This document shows positions 13,874-17,161 of a stretch of DNA of 17,161 bases, piece after piece. The stretch is taken from positions 1 through 17,161 of the forward strand of contig JBBKWJ010000043.1 in the NCBI GenBank assembly GCA_037968895.1, written 5' to 3'. Below the pieces are notes generated by a model. The model was not told the DNA's origin. It made no database searches and saw only the letters and a list, made by a program, of their open reading frames with translations. Origin of the DNA: JBBKWJ01 sp037968895 (GTDB taxonomy: Bacteria > Actinomycetota > Acidimicrobiia > Acidimicrobiales > SZUA-35). A program made the position numbers and the translations under genes. Position 1 is the stretch's first letter, and the number at the start of each line of letters is the position of its first letter.

Positions 13874-14563
13874 ATGGCACAAGCCTTTACCCACGTATTC
13901 TTCGACCTCGACCACACTCTTTTTGACTTCGAGGCTTCGAAGCGAACCTCACTCGCAAGCGCTCTTGGCGAGGCTGGCATTGACGATTGGGAGTCGCTAC
14001 TCCCCGTGCTGTCACAGGTCGAGCGGCCGTTGTGGCACGCGCTCGAAGAAGGCGAACTCGCACTTAGCACGCTCAACGACATTCGATTTAAAGGCCTTGT
14101 TGACAAAGCTGGCCTCGATATCGATCACGTGCCCCTTGCTGCCTCATACCTCGATTGGTTGGGCCAAAGTGGAGGCCTACTCGATGGTGCTCGCGAGGTT
14201 CTCGATGCGCTGGCTGGCACCCACACGCTCGCCATGTTGTCCAACGGCTACTCAAGCGTGCAGCGTGCTCGCCTCATCAACTTCGACCTAAGCCAGTACT
14301 TCACAACGATCGTCATCTCAGACGAAATCGGTTTTGCCAAACCGGACGGTCGATTCTTCACGCATGCTCTTGACGAAGCGGGAGGTCCACCGATCGACTC
14401 GGTCCTAATGGTCGGCGACAACCTACGTTCCGACATCGCAGGCGCAACTGCGGCCGGGCTCGCCACTTGTTGGTACAACCCAGACGGGATCGACGCTCCG
14501 ACCGATCAGCCAATTGACCATACGATCGAACACCTCAACCAACTCCACTCGATAGTCATCTAG
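13874..14563 (+). CDS. HAD-superfamily phosphatase (subfamily IA, YjjG-like)
   Basis: The 229-residue protein carries all four haloacid-dehalogenase motifs: DLDHTL with nucleophile Asp11 and Asp13, MLSNG with Ser123, Lys156 in FAKPDG, and VGDNLRSD with Asp182 and Asp187. A helical cap lies at about residues 18-100, as in the YjjG-like nucleotidases. It would hydrolyse phosphate from a small metabolite such as a nucleoside monophosphate in the cytoplasm; the substrate is not certain. The start is the ATG at 13874, which immediately precedes the first motif; the frame stays open upstream but that part has no family character. It is divergent from the cupin operon and its stop overlaps the stop of the convergent flavoprotein gene in a shared CTAG (14560-14563). 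Confidence 0.92.
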   Translation: MAQAFTHVFFDLDHTLFDFEASKRTSLASALGEAGIDDWESLLPVLSQVERPLWHALEEGELALSTLNDIRFKGLVDKAGLDIDHVPLAASYLDWLGQSGGLLDGAREVLDALAGTHTLAMLSNGYSSVQRARLINFDLSQYFTTIVISDEIGFAKPDGRFFTHALDEAGGPPIDSVLMVGDNLRSDIAGATAAGLATCWYNPDGIDAPTDQPIDHTIEHLNQLHSIVI

Positions 14564-15750
14564 ACGTTCTGGTGCTCTTCCTCGGGGTAGAGCCCGGCGC
14601 GACCGAGGCGTTCTAAACACACCTCGACGCTCCACGGCAGCATCGTGGCGCCCGCTCGTGAATCCCGGTAGGCCTGCTCGAGATAGGACGGTCGAAGCAT
14701 CGATCGCCCACCGCAGACTTCAATGGCCAACGATGCAATCTGAGGCGCACCCCGCATCGTCGTGACCATCGAACTCCAGGCTCGTCGCACCATCTCGGGA
14801 GTCGGATCGGGGCCACACTCGCCAAGCACGTCGTAACACACCGCACGGGCCTGGTCATAGATCAGGTTCATTTGCGCCCACCCTTGTTGCTTGATCGGGT
14901 GGTCGCGCCGAGAATTTGGGCTGCCATCGCCTCGCAGATACGCGCTCGCGGCGTCCAGAATGCCTCGCATCATGCCGAGATACGAAAACGAGAGCGTCAT
15001 ATAGAAGTAGGGCCAACGGTGTGCTGCTTGATCAAACATGCCGGGTGGAATCCACTCATTTCCAGCAGGCACAAAAACCTCGTTCATCACGAGGTTGCGG
15101 GAGTCAGTGCCGCGCATGCCGAGCGGGTCCCAGCCACCCTCGATCTCGACACCGTCGCCCTCGGCGGGAATTCCGAGCAGCCGCAGACGGGGGTCGCCTT
15201 CAACGGAACACACGACGTTGTGCACATTTGATGCCCCGGCAAGTGAGGCAAAAATCTTGCGCCCCGTCACCAGGTAGCCACGGTCGACCGGCACCGCTCT
15301 CGTGCCAAAGCCTCTGGTGGCGCCGGCCATTAGACCTTCCGAGAACGGCTGGCTATGAATGGTTCCATTCTCGACGACGCCCTTGCGAAGAACCGTCCGG
15401 CGCTTGACAAGGGTTGCTCGCTCGTCATCGGTGAGCGTCATGTCGTCTGCGATCTGACCAACAAGCAGCGTGGTAGCAACGTGCATATTAAACGTGAGGC
15501 CGGTGGTTGCACAGTGGCGACCCAGCTCTGCTGAGGTGAGTGCATAACCAACAAAATCGGCACCAAGCCCGCCTTCGTCCTTGGGGATACAAATGCCGAG
15601 TAGCCCGGCGTCCTTCATGTCAGTCCAGTTCTCGGTCGGAAAGGCCGCATCCCTGTCGTAGTCGGCCGCCCGATCAACAAACTTGGGCCCCAACTCAGCC
15701 ATGCGCTCGACGATCTCCATGCGTTCCGGAGTCTCGATGTGGTGTGCCAT
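14560..15750 (-). CDS. Acyl-CoA dehydrogenase-fold flavoprotein lacking the usual catalytic glutamate
   Basis: The 396 residues show the complete acyl-CoA dehydrogenase fold: helical N-domain with IPKDEGGLGAD (55-65), beta domain with GTRAVPVDRGYLVTGRKIFAS (149-169) and DPLGMRGTDSRN (208-219), and a C-terminal helical bundle with CGGRSM (346-351) and YRDSRAGATMLPW (361-373). The position that holds the catalytic Glu in medium-chain enzymes, reckoned from the RD pair, is Leu371, and the isovaleryl-CoA-type alternative region (about 248-258) has no Glu either. It could therefore be a flavin-dependent monooxygenase of the DszC/SfnB-like branch or another non-dehydrogenase. It starts 8 bases after the alpha/beta hydrolase stop with AGGAG overlapping that stop, so the two are co-translated. 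A plain acyl-CoA dehydrogenase with a displaced base is the alternative. Confidence 0.88.
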   Translation of the reverse strand: MAHHIETPERMEIVERMAELGPKFVDRAADYDRDAAFPTENWTDMKDAGLLGICIPKDEGGLGADFVGYALTSAELGRHCATTGLTFNMHVATTLLVGQIADDMTLTDDERATLVKRRTVLRKGVVENGTIHSQPFSEGLMAGATRGFGTRAVPVDRGYLVTGRKIFASLAGASNVHNVVCSVEGDPRLRLLGIPAEGDGVEIEGGWDPLGMRGTDSRNLVMNEVFVPAGNEWIPPGMFDQAAHRWPYFYMTLSFSYLGMMRGILDAASAYLRGDGSPNSRRDHPIKQQGWAQMNLIYDQARAVCYDVLGECGPDPTPEMVRRAWSSMVTTMRGAPQIASLAIEVCGGRSMLRPSYLEQAYRDSRAGATMLPWSVEVCLERLGRAGLYPEEEHQNV

Positions 15751-15755
15751 TGGCT

Positions 15756-15760
15756 CTCCT
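15756..15760 (-). promoter_or_regulatory. Ribosome binding site AGGAG overlapping the hydrolase stop codon
   Basis: AGGAG lies 5 bases upstream of the ATG at 15750 and shares two bases with the TAG stop of the preceding gene, so translation of the two is probably coupled. Confidence 0.7.
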
Positions 15761-16553
15761 AAAGCAGAGGGTGTTGAGCAATGAAGCCGCGCACCAGTTC
15801 ATTGAAGCGTTTGGGGTCCTCGGTCGCCGCCAAGTGACCGACTCCAGCCAAGACGACAAGCTGAGCGTTTGGCAAACCGTCAGCGAGTGTTTTGGCGTAT
15901 GAGACAGGAGTTTCCTCGTCGAGGTCTCCGGCGATCACAAGCGACGGAGCTTGTATCGATGCAAGGTCGCCTCGGACATCATTGGATGGCAGGCATTCGA
16001 CCGAGGCCCGAAGCGCATCGGCCGAGATACGCCCGAACGCACTGACTCGCATTGCCATTGCTTCGCTCGTCAATCCGGGGCCCGCGATTGACGACAACAC
16101 TGCCTCGGCGAAGTCACTTGGCTGTCGGCCTGCATCGAGAGGGCCAAGCCTGGCTGCTTGCCACTCTTCAGCGCCGGTGCCATCCATGCCGAACGCAGGA
16201 CTGGTGTTGGTGAGCACAAGTCTCGCGACGCGATCTGGATAGTGAATCGCGGTATGGAGCGCGTGCATGCCGCCAAATGACTCGCCAACCAGCGTGGCCC
16301 GCTCGACCCCAACATCATCGAGGAGCCGTACGACTGCGTCCGCAATCCGTCGATAGGTGAGCGGGTCAATGGGATCAGACACGCCATAGCCAGGCATATC
16401 CCATGCGATACACCGAAACGAATCAGCCAAGCCGTCGAGTTGTGGCTCCCACGCCGTGCGGCTTCCGCCGAGACCATGGAGGAAGACAAGCGGCTCGCCC
16501 CGTCCAGTCTCTCGCCATCCGATTGCCGTCGCCTTGTGATCGGTGAATTCCAA
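15759..16553 (-). CDS. Alpha/beta-fold hydrolase
   Basis: The 264-residue protein has the oxyanion-loop motif HGLGG (26-30), the nucleophile elbow GESFG with Ser92, Asp212 in AGDLDEETP, and His240 in GVGHLA. This is a full catalytic triad of the 3-oxoadipate-enol-lactonase/meta-cleavage hydrolase type. It would cleave an ester, lactone or C-C bond of a cytoplasmic substrate; the substrate is unknown. It forms an operon with the flavoprotein that follows, which suggests that one enzyme's product feeds the other. I choose a TTG start at 16553 because GGAGG lies 8 bases upstream and it begins just before the fold; a TTG at 16601 would add 16 residues containing two odd cysteines. A TACTGT box at 16584-16589 would give a leader of about 24 bases. 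Confidence 0.86.
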   Translation of the reverse strand: MEFTDHKATAIGWRETGRGEPLVFLHGLGGSRTAWEPQLDGLADSFRCIAWDMPGYGVSDPIDPLTYRRIADAVVRLLDDVGVERATLVGESFGGMHALHTAIHYPDRVARLVLTNTSPAFGMDGTGAEEWQAARLGPLDAGRQPSDFAEAVLSSIAGPGLTSEAMAMRVSAFGRISADALRASVECLPSNDVRGDLASIQAPSLVIAGDLDEETPVSYAKTLADGLPNAQLVVLAGVGHLAATEDPKRFNELVRGFIAQHPLL

Positions 16554-16583
16554 CGGCCGTACCTCCGACTCATGCCGACCGCC

Positions 16584-16589
16584 ACAGTA
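16584..16589 (-). promoter_or_regulatory. -10 box TACTGT for the hydrolase-flavoprotein operon
   Basis: On the minus strand TACTGT lies 30 bases before the TTG start at 16553 and 17 bases before the GGAGG ribosome site (16562-16566). It borders the large inverted repeat at 16606. Confidence 0.4.
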
Positions 16590-16605
16590 GCAGCCACCCA
16601 ACCTA

Positions 16606-16659
16606 CCGTTTTAGGGGTGCCAGGACGCCGAAAATGGCGTTCTGGCACCCTCAAAACGG
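16606..16659. repeat. Large imperfect inverted repeat (24-base arms) in a divergent promoter region
   Basis: Bases 16606-16629 and 16636-16659 are reverse complements except for two adjacent mismatches and one G/T pair, around a 6-base centre GAAAAT. The inner 15 pairs (GGGTGCCAG.ACGCC) form a strong GC-rich stem and the outer seven pairs are CCGTTTT/AAAACGG. It lies between two divergent genes and their -10 boxes, so it is not placed as a simple terminator. It may be an operator, a dispersed repeat, or a relic element. Confidence 0.8.
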
Positions 16660-16675
16660 CGGGCGGTGGCCGTGC

Positions 16676-16681
16676 TAACTT
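16676..16681 (+). promoter_or_regulatory. -10 box TAACTT for the second VOC gene
   Basis: TAACTT ends 6 bases before the ATG at 16688, giving a leaderless transcript. The right arm of the inverted repeat occupies the -35 area. Confidence 0.5.
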
Positions 16682-16687
16682 CTCTGT

Positions 16688-17038
16688 ATGGCGAACCCTC
16701 ACCACACCATCAACTACATCGAGCTCCCTGGCCCCAACCTCGATGCGGCGAAAGATTTCTATGGGTCCGTTTTCGGCTGGTCGTTTATCAATTACGGCCC
16801 CGACTATCTGGCGTTCGAAGGCGCTGGCGTCGACGGTGGGTTCGACCGAACCACCCCGCCATACCGCGGCGGCGCGTTAGTCGTGCTCTACTCCGACAAC
16901 CTAGAGAAAACGATGGGGGCCGTCGTAGCCGCCGGTGGCGAGATCGTTCGCCCGATCTTCACGTTCCCCGGTGGCCGCCGCTTCCACTTCGTCGACCCGA
17001 TGGGCAACGAGCTCGCGGTATGGGCCAACCCCGAATAG
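16688..17038 (+). CDS. VOC-family protein (glyoxalase-like)
   Basis: This 116-residue single-module VOC protein opens with INYIELPGPNLDAAKDFY (8-25) and closes with FHFVDPMGNELAVWANPE, with Glu108 as a likely metal ligand. The first-strand histidine that usually binds metal is Asn9, although His5 and His6 are near. Members of this short group are annotated only as glyoxalase or bleomycin-resistance-like, and the substrate is unknown. It is not closely similar to the VOC protein at 2109-2468. The ATG follows TAACTT by 6 bases. The stop lies 6 bases from the convergent stop of the epimerase fragment. Confidence 0.92.
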   Translation: MANPHHTINYIELPGPNLDAAKDFYGSVFGWSFINYGPDYLAFEGAGVDGGFDRTTPPYRGGALVVLYSDNLEKTMGAVVAAGGEIVRPIFTFPGGRRFHFVDPMGNELAVWANPE

Positions 17039-17044
17039 CGCTCG

Positions 17045-17161
17045 CTACTGATCGACGCCAAATCGATGTTCGGTCCGGCTCACAAATCGTTCACCAGGGT
17101 GCAGAATCGTCGACGGGAACGACGGTTGGTTTGGCGCGTCGGTGAACTGCTGGGTCTCAAG
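17045..17161 (-). CDS. Aldose 1-epimerase (galactose mutarotase), C-terminal fragment cut by the window edge
   Basis: The minus-strand frame is open from the right edge to a TAG at 17045 and encodes 38 residues ending a protein. They contain LETQQFTDAPNQPSFPSTIL, followed by HPGERFVSRTEHRFGVDQ. The ETQxFxDxPNxPxFPS block is the C-terminal hallmark of GalM-type aldose 1-epimerases, whose catalytic Glu is the one in this LETQ segment. The enzyme interconverts alpha and beta anomers of sugars such as galactose. Only this fragment is visible, so nothing can be said of its start or operon. Confidence 0.85.
   Translation of the reverse strand, partial: LETQQFTDAPNQPSFPSTILHPGERFVSRTEHRFGVDQ

Noticed and set aside
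13806..13880. Longer N-terminus for the cupin
   Set aside because: It would cover the divergent gap and the TACAGT box; the ATG at 13805 with the exact 6-base spacing is better.
1..17161. Mobile element, CRISPR, tRNA/rRNA or defence system
   Set aside because: No transposase, integrase, direct-repeat array, cloverleaf or known defence gene was found; the palindromes are isolated and not terminal repeats around a gene.

Overview
The window looks like a chromosomal segment of a high-GC actinobacterium, most plausibly a marine or freshwater member of the class Acidimicrobiia. I base this on the protein style (acyl-CoA dehydrogenases, a small bacterial PH-like protein, a cupin/rhodanese pair), the roughly 58-60% GC judged by eye, and many genes whose start codon follows a TAnnnT -10 box by exactly 6 bases, as in leaderless transcription. 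The lineage is an inference. No tRNA, rRNA, CRISPR, insertion sequence or phage gene was seen. The segment is almost entirely coding.

Layout. A plus-strand acyl-CoA dehydrogenase, cut by the left edge, ends at 957 in a perfect 18-bp hairpin. A small hypothetical gene (1049-1372) follows, convergent with a lipoprotein gene (1369-2016, minus). From 9893 down to 2109 runs a five-gene minus-strand block. It encodes two halves of a heterodimeric ABC exporter, an aldehyde dehydrogenase, a 777-residue multidomain protein and a VOC-fold protein. The plus strand then carries a small membrane PH-like protein (10018-10407) and a DMSP demethylase-like protein (10441-11562). Twin palindromes separate these from a minus-strand pair: a thiol-dioxygenase-type cupin (13230-13805) and a four-domain rhodanese (11632-13221). 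A divergent HAD phosphatase (13874-14563) converges on a second minus-strand pair: an alpha/beta hydrolase (15759-16553) and an unusual acyl-CoA dehydrogenase-fold flavoprotein (14560-15750). A large inverted repeat lies between that pair and a divergent VOC protein (16688-17038). The right edge holds the C-terminus of an aldose 1-epimerase on the minus strand.

The most striking object is the 777-residue protein. It joins an alkaline-phosphatase-superfamily domain, an HD-type mixed-valent di-iron oxygenase like TmpB/PhnZ, and a gamma-butyrobetaine-hydroxylase-like Fe(II)/2-oxoglutarate oxygenase like TmpA. TmpA and TmpB together turn 2-(trimethylamino)ethylphosphonate into glycine betaine and phosphate, so this reads as a one-polypeptide phosphonate C-P bond cleavage machine with an added hydrolase. 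Nearby, a DmdA-like demethylase and a thiol dioxygenase/rhodanese pair suggest use of methylated sulfur compounds. The window may therefore be a small island for marine 'onium' compounds (trimethylammonium phosphonates, DMSP), though the shared role is inferred and not shown.
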